Below are positions 1-11,771 of a stretch of 64,000 nt of DNA, piece by piece. Numbering within the stretch: position 1 is the stretch's first letter; each line of letters begins with the position of its first letter. The notes under the pieces were generated by a model. It had not been told where the DNA came from. It saw nothing but the letters and a program-made list of their open reading frames with translations, and did no database searches. This stretch comes from Perkinsus olseni (Eukaryota; Perkinsozoa; Perkinsida; Perkinsidae): NCBI GenBank assembly GCA_013115135.1, contig JABANP010000041.1:124001-188000 (forward strand), given 5' to 3'. The position numbers and the translations under genes are program-made.

Positions 1-3000
1 GGCGAGCGGTAGTGCTGTGATACTCAGCATGGTCATGTTCTCCTTATGCAACCTGTGAGACCGTGTCACCATCCTCACCTCCAGTGGATGCTTAAGCATC
101 GTTTTTTTGATCGTAATATGCCTCTCACAAAACAGGGGTATCCGTCGATTTTTATATTCCCGTTTCATATTAATGGACGAAGACATTACTATCGCGTTGA
201 AGTGGGCAGGGTGAGCTCGAGCTGCCTCTTCGTGTAGTTGTTATCGCAGCAGTCGCCGGTGGTGATGTCCGCGCCGCCAGCATCAACCTCGGATACTCCT
301 AATGGTAATGCGTTCTCGTCGTATTTGGCCGTGGTTGTGAGGGCTTCGTTGCAGTCGTGCACGGCTTTCTTGGGGCCTTGGCGGAGGCAGCGACGGCTTC
401 CAATCAAGGGTGATGACGCTAAAGTACCGGCGGACCGGGCCATGTCTCTGTAAGATGCGGGGGAGATGTGGTATTGTGATAGTGATGGCGGTCTTATTGT
501 TCAGTATTGAATCCCTGAACAACGCTACTGTGAAGCCCCAATGGGCGACCCTGCTGTTCCCAGTGTTGGGAGATCTCCTGCAAGGCTTGCGAAAAGAGAT
601 GGAGGCTCCGAAGAGGGTAGTATCGGGGTTCTGGCCTGAGGTGATGGCTCACTGTATGATGGTGCAGGTGGCTCTGCTGAGCTCCCATCCGGTCTGGGGT
701 GCCCTTATCGACTTCGTTTTCAACACAGCAGTACTGAGTGGTACTCCCTAATGATCTCCTCTCGGCCACTGCTGCCTACCGTAAAGGAGCACCCAAGAAG
801 GTCAATACGACCAGAGCTGCTGTGGACGCTGGTAGTACTCCGGGAGGGGATACGAGCGTGCTGGGGAACACACCGCGCCTGGCCATGGGAACTTGAGGGT
901 ATTCTGTCGTGCTGTCGACTCGGGGCTCCAATTGTAATGAATCCCATCTTTTGATAAGTACTTTCTCCACGGGAAACCATTGGGTGGGTGACCATCTGTA
1001 TCGGATAAGTATCGCTATCATCACGTGTCACGTCGAAGGGAAGATCGAGAGTGACTAGCAAGACTCAAAAAACTTCTAGCAGAACGCGGCCGTGTTCATT
1101 TCAGGCGTGGAACTGCTCCTAACCTTCTCGGCCTCCGCAGTACTCCGAGCTGCGCCGTTGAGAATAGTATCATCAGGAAGCTCGGAGGATCCAGCAGCTC
1201 GACTCTGGCGACTTTTGGGTGCAAAAGATACCAGCGAGTTCTCGGTTGAGACTCGACTGTGGTTGTTGCCTTTGATAAGAACTACTGGAGGTTGCGGCTG
1301 CCAGTTGTCCGATTGGGTTACCATCATGCTCCCAGCAGCGGTGTTTGTGAATAATGTGGCCAAAAGCAGTAAGTGTCGCTCGCCCTTCGCCGCCCCCCCA
1401 ATGGGGCGTGGGTTCCCGAGAGGGGTTTTTGGTTTGCTGAGGGTGGCGTTGAGGGAGTGGTGTCTTGCTCAGATGAGTCTGTGGACCCGACTAGAGCTCG
1501 AAAGCTCTTCACTGTAGTAGAGCAGCTTTGGGAAGTTCTGCCTTCTATGATTGATGGCTGTAATAGTCGGTGCTGGGCTTTTTGCACTTTTTCTATCAGA
1601 ATTTCCTCCATGTATCAGGTGTCGATCTGCCGCAAGCACTCACGATGCAGAATAGCGTTCTTGGCAAAACCGTATTAGGAGCAGCGACGACTCGCAACCA
1701 GCGAACTTCGGAGGTACTGCTGTGTCACACGGGAGGCGACCTCATCATTGTGGGAAGGTGCATTAGTCGTGGCTCAGGTACAGGAGTCAGCCTTGCGGGC
1801 TATGAGGGTCCTCGGGGAGGAGTGTTCTCGGCGGTGGCCAGATCGGGACCAGAGCGCCCCGAAGGGAAGTCCTGGCAGTCGGCGATAAGTTCATCAACCC
1901 GTTATGTAGGATATCCTTTGCTGTGCGCGACGGGGAGGGATGGCGAGTGTAGGTTCGATGTATATGGGAGAGTCGAGTGTGAAGTTGAGGGACCTGCTTG
2001 TTGAGGCAATCACTGCGGTTGCTAAGAGGTAGGAGAAGTGGTACAACAGTTAAGGGTTAGACTAGCCAACCTGGAGGTCCCTGGATCGATACCCTCCGAC
2101 TGCTCTTTTTCCGCAGTTGCTGTACCCTCCAAGTTCTCCAAACAGTCTTCACCAACGTCACTAAGCAGCTCGTTCAGGAGAGCCAGAAGGACTCAACTGA
2201 CGTAGTGGCGATCAGCCCCTTCCTTGTACCATCACCGCTTCCCCCTAGGTTGTGTCGGACCTGAGCGAGCTCTGCTTGGCCCTCCTGCCAGCCGTCCCCG
2301 CCTCAGGCAGGCAGCTGGTGGTCGGCAAGGTGTTTACTCCCCTCATGAAGTAAGCATGGCTGCTCCCACCCGTGTGCCATTTTCGTATCTCCTAGGAATC
2401 CCTGTGCTCCTGCGAGGCTCCAAAAGGCAGCCTATCGAGCCACTCGTATCGCGGTCGAGGCCGGGAGACTTCTCCAATACTGTGGAGGTGGGCGTCGGGT
2501 GGAATGCACCAAATCATTCAGTCAGTATTATCCAGGCCCTCCTAGAGCTGCTCAGTACAGTACCATCATCAGCCCAGACGATCAAGCATAGACTGCTGCT
2601 GGCGAGGTCGCTGCTGCAGTCCGTTGAGGGTGAGCAGGAGAAGCCCGTCTTGGCGGCACTCATCCCGGAGGCGATGGTGGCCACGCGAGACCCCGGGGCT
2701 CAGGTAGGACGAGTATAGAGAAAATGCAAGAGTGGGCAAGGCACGCAAGATTGCTTCATGTTACTGTTATTACGGTTGGCGGGAAGCTAAAATCTTAGCG
2801 GAGCGATGCAAGTGAGCCTCTGCCACTGCAGGTGCGCATTCTCGGATGGACTCTCCTCACGGACGCTTGCCGGCGTTGTGCGGCATCCGGTAACTCCCTG
2901 CTGGCCCTCATTAACATCGTCTGCGCTGGCCTCGCTGGCAGCTCAGTGGACATGGTCTGCGCTTCAGTGGAGACGCTAGGTAGACTCACGCGAGCTCACT

Positions 3001-5133
3001 TGCAATCTTGCATTTCCTCAACGTACAGGTCTCGTGGTGGAGCAGTGCTGGCCCATGGATGGCGATGTATCCACCGCTACTGCCAGCAATCCCTTCGCGG
3101 CTTCTGCTGCGCCTTCGGAGTCGACCCAGCGGGCCTCTCTCCTCCGGGAAGTGGTGAAGACTGTGATGTTGGTCCGAGCTGACGGCAGGGCGATCGAAAA
3201 ACCCCTGTTCAAGAGCTTGCTGCTTTTTGTAATGAGTCGGGCACGGAAGGAGTTGGGTCGGACCCCCATAGGTGGCTGAGAGGGAGCTGCGTGATGACGG
3301 TCTTTCCCTCTTTAGACTCGGTCGTGTTTGCGTGTTGGAGATGGTCTGAACGCCGAGTGCCTGCAGATGTACCACAAGCTGACTCTGAGTGCGGAGGGAA
3401 GGAATCAGATGCAGCTGAAGATGGGCATGAGGAGGCTGATGGAGAAGCTGGGGAAGCGGGTTGGTTGGGCAGGAGTTGGCGGCGGCAACACCGGAGGAGC
3501 ATCGGCCTTTAGTGAAGCATGTAATACTCATATCCTAGGGAGTCCCTAGTAGGGACGGGTTCAGTGGTAGTGGATTGTCATCGGTGACAGGTCCAGAAGC
3601 AGCTTGAGCGTGAACGCCGCCGTCGTATCATGGAGCGGTCTGCAGCAGCAGCAGCTGGTGATGAGAGGAGGGCTAACGGCAGCACCGCCGAGGTAAGAAT
3701 ACGTAGTGAGTGCCCATCAACTCCGTACATTGGAGATCGTCGTATGACGGAGGAGTCTCTATGCACGATCAAGCATCATGAATCCGACAGTGTACACTTA
3801 TTGCGAACAGTGGTCCGAAGGAGGTGCTCTTGGTGGTGATGGTTGATCCCGTGAAGCCGTGGTCGCCGTAGCAGCTCGAGGTCTTCAGTCGGATTCAAAA
3901 GCTTTCTCTCGGGCAGTTCTGATCGGAATCGGCACGCCTTAAAATCAGCTAGCTCTGTAGAGATTGGCTGAATAATCATCAGAGGGTTCCTTCAGGGTCA
4001 GTCTACGTCGGACGAGTCGTCGGAGGACGAAGAGGATGAACGTCATCGTGTAGCGAAGAGCTCGACGGGCAAGGCCAACTTCATCATTGACGAGGCCGGC
4101 GATGAGCCTTTGGATCTGCTGGGCCACGGCGGTCAGAAGGGCGTGAGGGAGTCTGATGGTAGACGAAGGAAGTCGGCTTTGGGCAGCAAAATGCTGAAGG
4201 AAGAGGATGGAAAGATCATTGTTGAGGTTATTTCCGACCTGTTCTGTATCTTGCAAGCTACGACGTAAGATTCAGGTCCCTGAGGAAGCAGCAGGACAGA
4301 AGAAGTCATCTGAGAAGTTGGAGGAGACGGCTCCGAAGAAAAGAAGGGCCTCGGCCGTTTGGCAGAAGTAAGAATGTTAATGCTATCCCTATTTTTATTA
4401 TTTTCCAACTCTACCGGAAAAATTCGATAGGGGACAGGAGGAAGCCCCCCTCCGTGTTAGGGTCTGTAGAATAGGTCCTTGGGATGCTTACAGTGCTTCT
4501 GTCGCGGAAGGTGTGGCGTCCTGCGGATCTATCTGCGTCTGAGCAGATACGCGCGGCGAAGAAGGGAGCTCGTCGAGCGAGGCTCCAGCATGATGTCAAG
4601 GGACTAGACCAGTGCGCTCCAGGTAGGTCAGGCATATCCATCTGCCATACCACTCCTTTGGGAACTCGTCAGGTGCCAAGAATCGCGGGTCTGGTGATGC
4701 CCAAAGGCAAGCGGCTGTGCTGCAGCCCTACGCTTACGTCCGGCTCAACCCTAAGCTTGTCAAGGAGAAGTAAACTTCGGATCGGGGGGCTTGTTCGGGT
4801 CCCGCCTTTCCCCTAGCATTCCGTTGATGCTCGTACCAGTGTATTTTGAAGCCCCTGTCGGTGGCTAAATGGGCGGCTATAGGGTCTGTACGGCCGAGCC
4901 GCGTCCAAAGAATATTTGAAAAAGGATAAGAATTTCAGAATTTCCCCTCTCCTGCGCTCCAGTCCGTCCATTGGCGATGTCCATCGTGATCAGGTTTAAG
5001 TCAGGAGTCCATCCGGAGCATCGATAGGGTTGTGAAGGCCGGTGAGGAGGAGAAGAAGAAGGCTCGAATAGTGTCTAAGAAATCCAAGCTGAGCATCTCG
5101 AAGAGTAACAACCGTGGCAAGAGGCGCCGTTGA
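1..5133 (+). CDS. RRP12: RRP12-like ribosome biogenesis/export protein, 5'-incomplete, many short introns
   Basis: RRP12 is a HEAT-repeat nucleolar factor needed for pre-40S and pre-60S maturation and export. Exon pieces in order match the family: a stretch ending in RLWLLPLIR (about 1250-1290), helical repeats around 2110-2340 and 2530-2705 (IPEAMVATRD), LTDACRRC at 2830-2990, then the charged tail. The tail has an acidic block SDESSEDEEDE (4013-4040), FIIDEAGDEPLDLLG (4085-4125), a basic KKGARRAR segment (4560), PYAYVRLNPKLVKEK (4730-4770) and a Lys/Arg-rich end KSNNRGKRRR with stop at 5131-5133. The acidic-then-basic tail with a PYAY motif is typical of RRP12. Introns of about 40-120 nt separate the exons, for example 2341-2396. 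I cannot identify the start; the gene probably begins before the window, and the first 400 bases are only tentatively included. The NBP35 start lies only about 140 bp downstream. Confidence 0.75.
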
Positions 5134-5275
5134 TGATGACCGTCACGGCACGAGCCACAACGTCTTTACTTGTACCAGCAACCGCTTACTCTTCCAACGT
5201 TTCTACGCAGGATCACGGCAGCTGAGTTGACCGGAAAGGAATCTTCCGCGTGCGCAGAGAGTATCTTTGTCCCTT

Positions 5276-6683
5276 ATGTCCGACTCTACCTCAAGCTTGG
5301 ATTCCCGAGCATTAGTGCTTGGAGCGGCCGTGGGAGCTGGAGTGGCCCTGTGGGCCTCCAGCGACTTCCTCCCGGCTGTTCGAGATCGGTACCAACTGTA
5401 CCAGCTACGTCGCCGACAGCAAAAAGCTGCGGCCAGCGCTGGTCAGTCCCCGAGCCCTGAGGTTCCTGAGAATGCTCCGGAATCCTGCCCCGGCGTTGGC
5501 AGTGATGCGGCGGGGAAGGCTGATGGTTGCGCTGGATGCCCCAATCAAAAGGCTTGTGCCAGCGGCGCCGGCAAGGAGGAGGATCCGATGGTCAACGAAG
5601 TGGCATATAAGTTGCGGAATGTATGGTACTGATGGAGGGGGTATTTGTGAAGAGTTCGGCTGTTTAGGTTAAAAGGAAAAATCCTCATTCTTTCCGGCAA
5701 GGGCGGCGTGGGAAAGTCGACCGTTTCGTCCCAGCTGGCCTTCACTCTGGCCAATTCGGACAGGGACGTCGGCCTTCTGGATGTGGATATCTGCGGCCCG
5801 AGCATCCCTCGGATGTTGGGCATCAACGATGGCGAAGTACATCAATCAGCTGAGGGGTGGCAGCCTGTTTACGTTGATGACAGACTGGCTGTTATGAGCA
5901 TCGGATTCATGCTTACCAATAAGGTGAGTATCTTAGGTCGACCATGGCAAGATACAAAGAGGTTCGATCAGGATGATGCCATTGTCTGGCGTGGCCCTCG
6001 CAAGCACGGTCTGATCCGTCAGTTCCTGACGGATGTTACTTGGGGCAACTTGGACGTCCTGCTGGTCGATACTCCTCCAGGTGAGGGGCCGTTTAGTCTC
6101 CACTGCTCAGTACAGCAGCTGTGGACTCAGGAACCTCCGATGAGCATTTGTCGATGGTTAACTACTTGAAGGACTGTCAACCAGACGGGGCGGTTCTCGT
6201 CACGACGCCGCAAGAAGTGGCTCTGCAGGACGTGAGTTTCCAGTTTGAATCGTCGTCCGCTATTTCGCTCGAGCTCAGGTCCGGAAAGAGATCAACTTCT
6301 GCCGAGGGGTCGGCCTTCCGATTATCGGCGTTATCGAGAATATGAGCGGCTTTGAATGCCCTTGTTGCGGCAAAGTCAGCGAAATCTTCATGCCAAATAC
6401 CGGCGGAGCGAAGCAGATGTGCAAGGACATGGACGTGAGAACGACTCACTGTTGAAGTATTAATGAGCATGCTTTCAAGGTCCCCTTCCTCGGATCGATT
6501 CCGTTGAATAACGAGCTCCAGGCAGCCTGCGAGAAGGGACTGCCGATCATCGGACTTGGCCCGGACTCTAAGCCTGCTCAGGCCGTCAAGGAGATCTCAG
6601 AGAAAATCGTAAGATCGGTTCTCAAGGGCTGCGGTGATGATGGTGGTATCAGATGCATAAAGTGGAGGAGAGGCCTGTGGTGA
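5276..6683 (+). CDS. NBP35: NBP35/NUBP1-type P-loop Fe-S scaffold ATPase with N-terminal membrane segment; six exons
   Basis: This is the cytosolic Fe-S assembly (CIA) scaffold of the Mrp/NBP35 family. Exons by frame: 5276-5625, 5668-5923, 5972-6080, 6131-6231, 6279-6434 and 6480-6683; introns are 42-50 nt, all GT-AG, and the exons sum to an open frame of 391 residues. Visible motifs: the N-terminal cluster C-x13-C-x2-C-x5-C (starts SCPGVGSD, ends NQKAC), the deviant Walker [10 protein letters not shown], a switch region DTPPGTSDEH, and the C-terminal FECPCCGK cluster ligand. The ATG at 5276 is preferred to an in-frame TTG at 5267. Residues about 12-28 ([17 protein letters not shown]) form a hydrophobic helix before a basic stretch, absent from yeast and human NBP35. 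Toxoplasma NBP35 is reported to be anchored on the mitochondrial surface by such a helix, so the same location is inferred here. The last 25 residues are less conserved. Confidence 0.95.
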
Positions 6684-7597
6684 AGGGAGCCTACGGGTCG
6701 GACTTTTGAAGGAGAAGGAAGATTGAGGAGAATTGTTCAATACATTTAACTGTTCCTTCGAGCTAGGATGAGTTGTTGCGTTTAATGAAGTGAGCTGAAG
6801 GAGCCGCTACCACGTTGAAAGCCACTTGAGGTGATAGCAATACTACACCAAGTCCTAGGAAAGGATAAGGCTTACTAACTTGACTACTTCCATGAGCATT
6901 GCTATCTTGAAACTAGCTTGTCACAGCTCAGCTCAGTAGGCTCGCTCAACATTCAATGTTGTCCTTACACCTCCCTACTGGTGTAGGCGAAAATATGGCA
7001 AACACCGCGAGAAGCGGAAACTTTGAGAACCATCATATGAGGAACTGTTCTTGAAGTGAAGACCACCGCGCAGGATCATCATGAGTTTGGACTATTGAGA
7101 AGTCTATGCGACGTGTGTAGTCGTTTCCCTATTCTCGAGGCCAAACCATCAACGTGAAAAGTTCGGCGGAGAGGTCGCAGGGTGTAAATGCGGGTACAGG
7201 TAACAGCTGATGAGTAAGCTATTGGCGAACAGCGAGTACTGAAATTATTTTCGCGAATAAGGAGCTGAGAGGAACATCAGGACGGAAACATCTCGCAAGA
7301 CCCCTTCGCTCATGTGATGGAAGGACGATGGGCGACCAACGGCCATGCGGCACTGCCGGCAGTCTGCCGCAACGGCAGTGATATTGGCAACGTTGACGGA
7401 GGACTTTATTCCTCTCGCATCCTGTTCGACGGATGGGACGGGCCCAACCTGGGCAGCCCAAGCCATCTTCTCAGGGGCGTGAGCATCTGTTCTACAGTGC
7501 GCGAGGACGATGACGTGAATCGGCTCATGTGCATTGAGATAAGACAGGGAAACCAGGTTCCCGGAACCTCTTGATTCACGGGCCACGGCCCCAACGG
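6684..7597. other. Intergenic stretch, no convincing gene
   Basis: About 0.9 kb between the NBP35 stop and the left LTR of the retrotransposon. Overlapping short open frames exist near 7220-7660 on both strands, but they overlap each other, lack recognisable motifs and one runs into the LTR. I see no gene, RNA or repeat here. Confidence 0.5.
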
Positions 7598-7758
7598 TGA
7601 CAGTGGTTACCCTTCTTGGACTTAGGATCCACTGTGTGGTCACCCTCGGACTCGCTAACACCACTCTTGGGAGTCATATAGCCGAGAGTTGAATTGGTCA
7701 CTGTGATGGATGGAATAAAGACTGAGAACAATCATATACAATTTATACAACGATATAC

Positions 7759-7802
<44 letters not shown>

Positions 7803-7875
7803 GTCAGTGGTGCAGAGACGGTATCTTGAAACCGTCAGAGTCTTGCAAGTTGCACGTAGTCATCACACTGTGACA
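7598..7875 (-). repeat. 3' LTR of the BEL/Pao element (278 bp)
   Basis: Direct repeat of 11692-11948. It contains 14 ATC triplets (7760-7801) against 7 in the other LTR; the remaining bases agree by eye. The stop codon of the pol frame (7863-7865) lies inside it. Confidence 0.95.
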
Positions 7876-10800
7876 CTCCCCCCCCCCTCGGCACAGCGGG
7901 CGCCAAAGAAGGAGCAGGTAACCTTGCTGTCACACGACTTGAATCTATTGGCCGTAATCTCATCCGTCATATGCCAAGCCTGACACTTGGCATTGGAGCA
8001 CTGGAGCCAATGTTGCACTCCTGGGTCTTCTTCTCTCTCGTAATACTTGACCATGTTGGACACCAGTTGTAGAGGTGAGATGTCCCGAGTAGAATGTCGA
8101 CCGCCACAGGCCGTCACCTCAATCCTCCTTAACTGAGGAGACACTACCTCAGTGACCTTATAAGGGCCACAGAAGGAAGGGGTTAGTTTATCCTTAGCCG
8201 GGCAATAGACCAGCACCAAGTCACCCACAGCAATGTCCGCACAGTTGGATGCTGATTTACCATAGCGGCGTTGAAGTGCTGCTTGTTGCTCCTCTCGATT
8301 CTTGATCCAAAACTGAATATATCTGCTGAAGTTTCCTCTCCATCTCTCTTGCTCGGCATTGTAGAGCTTGTTGAGATAGGCATACTCTTGAGGGGCGAAT
8401 AGATGCCGAATACCTGTAAAGCACTCATCATCCAACCCCACGATACGATGTTCCCACGGTCGCCGGGCTCCAGCGCCGAATATCAGATCAATAGGAGCCA
8501 GAGGAGACTCAGCTGAGTAGGGAGAGATATTCATCGAGAGCTGGGAGAGACCGATATAATTCGGCCAGCTGGACTTATCCTCCCCATTCATAACCTGCAC
8601 CTTGATAAACTTACGTACGTGGGCATGGCCTCGTTCAAACCATCCGCAGTAAGGTCCACCGTGCGGTGGCATTACCGCCACCGCCACATTCATCGAGTAG
8701 AGCCATTTCTTCAGACGATGAAGTTGTCCTTTTTGAAGCCATGGTGTACCCGGGGTGAAGCCATCAGTTACAACGCAGGCTGGGTAGGAGATGTCACCGA
8801 ATAGTTGTTGGAGCACAATGATCACCTGGTTGACAGTACAATGAGTGACCGGTCTTAACCAGGTATAGTGAGTCACCCCACAGGTGATGCTCAAAATTCC
8901 CCTGAATACGACAGAGGAACCAACGAACTTTCCCTCAGGCATTATCATAAAGTCGATGGCCACCACTTGAGCTGGTCTGGTGCCCTTGAATGAAACTCTC
9001 CCCCATACCTTTGTCGTCCTTCTCGAGGCATTGATCACTTGGCACTGATGACATGTACGGAGACGCTGATTCACCAGGGTAGATAACCGAGGGCAGTAGA
9101 AGTTGAACTTGACGGCCGGTCCGACCTTGTCGGTTCCCAGATGTCCAACCAAATCATGAACTTTATCAATGACACTGTTGATGAAGGACGGGTCTTCTCG
9201 TGCCAAAGCAACCTTCTTCATGACGTCGCCCTTCGTGTCAACACAGGAAATTCGGTAGAGTAACCCGTCTTCTGCTACTTCATAGAGGGGACCTTCAACC
9301 TCAACGAACCGCCGAGGTAAGGTAAACGTCTCATCCCATCTCTTGCCATTAGTGTACCACCTTCCCAATTCCCTCAGTAGGGTTGACCTTTGTTGGTGAT
9401 CCAGTAGTTTGTTGGTGTCGAACACATCCGAGACGTTGAAAGACGGTAGTACATCCCCACTATCGGTCGTACCAGCGACAGCGCAGAGCTGCTGTTCCGC
9501 ACCATCTTCAGCTTCATCATCACCGTGAGAACCTTGGGTAGGATTATAAGAAGCCAATGATAAGCCAGAAGCGACCAAGCGAGCTTCCTTGATGCTGAGC
9601 GATAGGCAAGCGTGATCTCCGGCATTCTCAGGGAAAATAACTCCGCGAGAAGGTGAGTCAGCAACATTCCGAGAACCATTTACATGGCTAACACACCAGC
9701 CAAAGCTTCGACAGGTAGCTCGGATGTAGGTGATCCACTTGGCCTCTATCTTGGAGAGCTTCTTGTCTCCACCCTTGAGCCGGAACACACTGATAGCCGA
9801 ATCCGTGTATAGGAACCATCGAAGCTGGGATGTCGAACGGATCAGTCCGGCCTCCTCGAGAATATTGGCCACCTTAACCATAGCTTCGCAGCCTCTAAAT
9901 AGTGCATAGAGTTCCTTCTTGGGAATGGTCCAGCTCTCCATAGAGTTCGTAGAGCCGAAGATTCCTCCAATACCACGGAACACCACCAGAGGCGCCTCCT
10001 CTTGAGCCCTTGTTTCCGCAGATTCCCTAGGAGGGCAACATAATATTGCGGCCCAGGCCGCACCACTGGCATCAGTGTAACAGTAGAGCTCCTCAAAGGC
10101 GACAGCGCGGGGAATCCGCAAATTTGCCGATTTCAGGTTGGCAACCCACTCAAGAAGTCTCTCCTCGTCTTCTCCTCGTAGTGGATCATCCCATGATATA
10201 CCGCTTTGATTGGCGAGTCTCATGTTGAGCCTAGCCTTGATCGATACGGACAGGTACAAACCCATCGGATCATACCACGAGGAGTATATGGCCAGTAACT
10301 TGCGCCTCGTCAAGGGAACACCCTGGCCGATATCTGACAGGGCCGTCTCCAACGCCGCTGGCAGAGTGATCATGATAATATCAGGTGAATCACCTTGTGG
10401 GATAAACCAACCGTACCCCAGGTGGCCGAAGTACCCCTCGCTGTCTATGGTGCTGACCCTCTTTTTGTCTTGGGTGTGGAAGTCCTTGGCATTTAGGTTG
10501 TTCACCAGAGTCTGCTCGTCCTTCACCAAGTCTTCTCGAGAGTCACTCACCAGTTTGAGATCATCCACGTACCAGCAGAGGAAGGACTTGGTATCACTTC
10601 TTGTATCATCCATGATGGGCTTGATGGACTGGAAGAGGCATGCCGGTGAAAAGCCCCAGCCAAAGGCCAGGACCGTCCACTGCCAAAATTCATCAAATAT
10701 GTAAATGCTTGCATAGGGCAAGCACGTCGTGCCCAGCTTGATGCCATGGAATGCAGACGATAGATCTAGGGAGATGGCGTGACAGCCACATCTCCATATC

Positions 10801-11771
10801 AGAAGGTTGGCCAGGATACCCGAGTCGCCGTCAGTCGAGCCTTTCCGAACCCACTGATTGATTCTACGGCCATCCACCGTAAGTCGGACCTTCTTTGCTG
10901 ACCAACCATCGGTAGTAGGGCCAACCTCCTTTATCACCGGCCTCAATGGTATGAAGTGGGAGCAGTCAGCCTTCTTGACCTTAACGACTCGACCAGAATC
11001 AACCAGAGTTTGGAACTCCTTCTGAAGGGCTATCTTCTCATCTGGAGAGAGGCCATTAAACATAGACCTATTTCTCCCAATCGCCTCCTTCAAATTCGGA
11101 GCTGGCCTTGTCGAGTCAGTCCACGGAAAATCCTTGAGTTCATACCAAGACGTTCCATCAGTGCCAGTGCAGACTTCGAGGGCTAGGGGGTCAGTCCACT
11201 TGCCAGTATGTAGAGTCCCTCCGATATCATCAGGCACCACCTCAGGTTCAAGTGTCATGCCGCACGATAGCAGAGCATCTTTGCCAGTGTACTCATAAGT
11301 ACAGTCACCTCCATCAGGGTGCTCACTCGAATTGAGTGCATCAGTATCAAAGAAAACCGCCGGTTCGACAGTATCCTTGTTGAAGTGAAGTCGAACCCCC
11401 AGTTGGAATAGACCAGGCGTACCGACCACGAGGTCAAAGGCCAACGTGGGAACCACCCAGCACCAGATGCTCACTCTCGAGTGCGTAGTTTCAATAGATA
11501 TTGTAGAGCCACCCAATGGCTTCACCTTCTGTAGCCCATCAGCCAGACCAATGCTGGGCTGATTATCACAGTTCTCGATTGGAGCTGAAAGTTTACTGGC
11601 AAACTCACGGCTCACAAGATTAACGGTAGAACCAGTGTCCAATAGCGCAATCACGTCCAAGGAATCGGTCAAACGGTCAATCCCGGTAGAATGACAGTGG
11701 TTACCCTTCTTGGACTTAGGATCCACTGTGTGGTCACCCTCGGACTCGCTAACACCACTCTTGGGAGTCAT
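7863..11771 (-). CDS. Retrotransposon Pol: aspartic protease, reverse transcriptase, RNase H, integrase, CW-like zinc finger
   Basis: The open frame runs from 11825 (a TTG) with its first ATG at 11771; residue numbers below count from 11825 (1320 codons). Protease LLDTGSTVNLV at 61-71. RT about 270-470 with catalytic YVDD at 419-422. After the RT comes the BEL/Pao-type connector (YDPMGLYLSVSIKA near 517-531, then WDDPL and IPRA). RNase H 582-728 with D585, E638, D675, D723. Integrase: zinc site H890/H895/C925/C928 and catalytic D958, D1021, E1064, the last spacing 42 residues rather than 35. An integrase C-terminal barrel (GDLVLVYCPAKDK) follows. Residues 1272-1311 hold W1273, C1276, C1281, W1284, C1298, C1304, the ligand pattern of CW-type zinc fingers. 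No stop or frameshift interrupts it, so it looks recently active. The first 60 residues do not resemble gag. Confidence 0.93.
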   Translation of the reverse strand: MTPKSGVSESEGDHTVDPKSKKGNHCHSTGIDRLTDSLDVIALLDTGSTVNLVSREFASKLSAPIENCDNQPSIGLADGLQKVKPLGGSTISIETTHSRVSIWCWVVPTLAFDLVVGTPGLFQLGVRLHFNKDTVEPAVFFDTDALNSSEHPDGGDCTYEYTGKDALLSCGMTLEPEVVPDDIGGTLHTGKWTDPLALEVCTGTDGTSWYELKDFPWTDSTRPAPNLKEAIGRNRSMFNGLSPDEKIALQKEFQTLVDSGRVVKVKKADCSHFIPLRPVIKEVGPTTDGWSAKKVRLTVDGRRINQWVRKGSTDGDSGILANLLIWRCGCHAISLDLSSAFHGIKLGTTCLPYASIYIFDEFWQWTVLAFGWGFSPACLFQSIKPIMDDTRSDTKSFLCWYVDDLKLVSDSREDLVKDEQTLVNNLNAKDFHTQDKKRVSTIDSEGYFGHLGYGWFIPQGDSPDIIMITLPAALETALSDIGQGVPLTRRKLLAIYSSWYDPMGLYLSVSIKARLNMRLANQSGISWDDPLRGEDEERLLEWVANLKSANLRIPRAVAFEELYCYTDASGAAWAAILCCPPRESAETRAQEEAPLVVFRGIGGIFGSTNSMESWTIPKKELYALFRGCEAMVKVANILEEAGLIRSTSQLRWFLYTDSAISVFRLKGGDKKLSKIEAKWITYIRATCRSFGWCVSHVNGSRNVADSPSRGVIFPENAGDHACLSLSIKEARLVASGLSLASYNPTQGSHGDDEAEDGAEQQLCAVAGTTDSGDVLPSFNVSDVFDTNKLLDHQQRSTLLRELGRWYTNGKRWDETFTLPRRFVEVEGPLYEVAEDGLLYRISCVDTKGDVMKKVALAREDPSFINSVIDKVHDLVGHLGTDKVGPAVKFNFYCPRLSTLVNQRLRTCHQCQVINASRRTTKVWGRVSFKGTRPAQVVAIDFMIMPEGKFVGSSVVFRGILSITCGVTHYTWLRPVTHCTVNQVIIVLQQLFGDISYPACVVTDGFTPGTPWLQKGQLHRLKKWLYSMNVAVAVMPPHGGPYCGWFERGHAHVRKFIKVQVMNGEDKSSWPNYIGLSQLSMNISPYSAESPLAPIDLIFGAGARRPWEHRIVGLDDECFTGIRHLFAPQEYAYLNKLYNAEQERWRGNFSRYIQFWIKNREEQQAALQRRYGKSASNCADIAVGDLVLVYCPAKDKLTPSFCGPYKVTEVVSPQLRRIEVTACGGRHSTRDISPLQLVSNMVKYYEREEDPGVQHWLQCSNAKCQAWHMTDEITANRFKSCDSKVTCSFFGARCAEGGGSVTV

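Noticed and set aside
7245..7664. 139-codon minus frame beside the retrotransposon
   Set aside because: It runs into the LTR, overlaps other frames and shows no motif.
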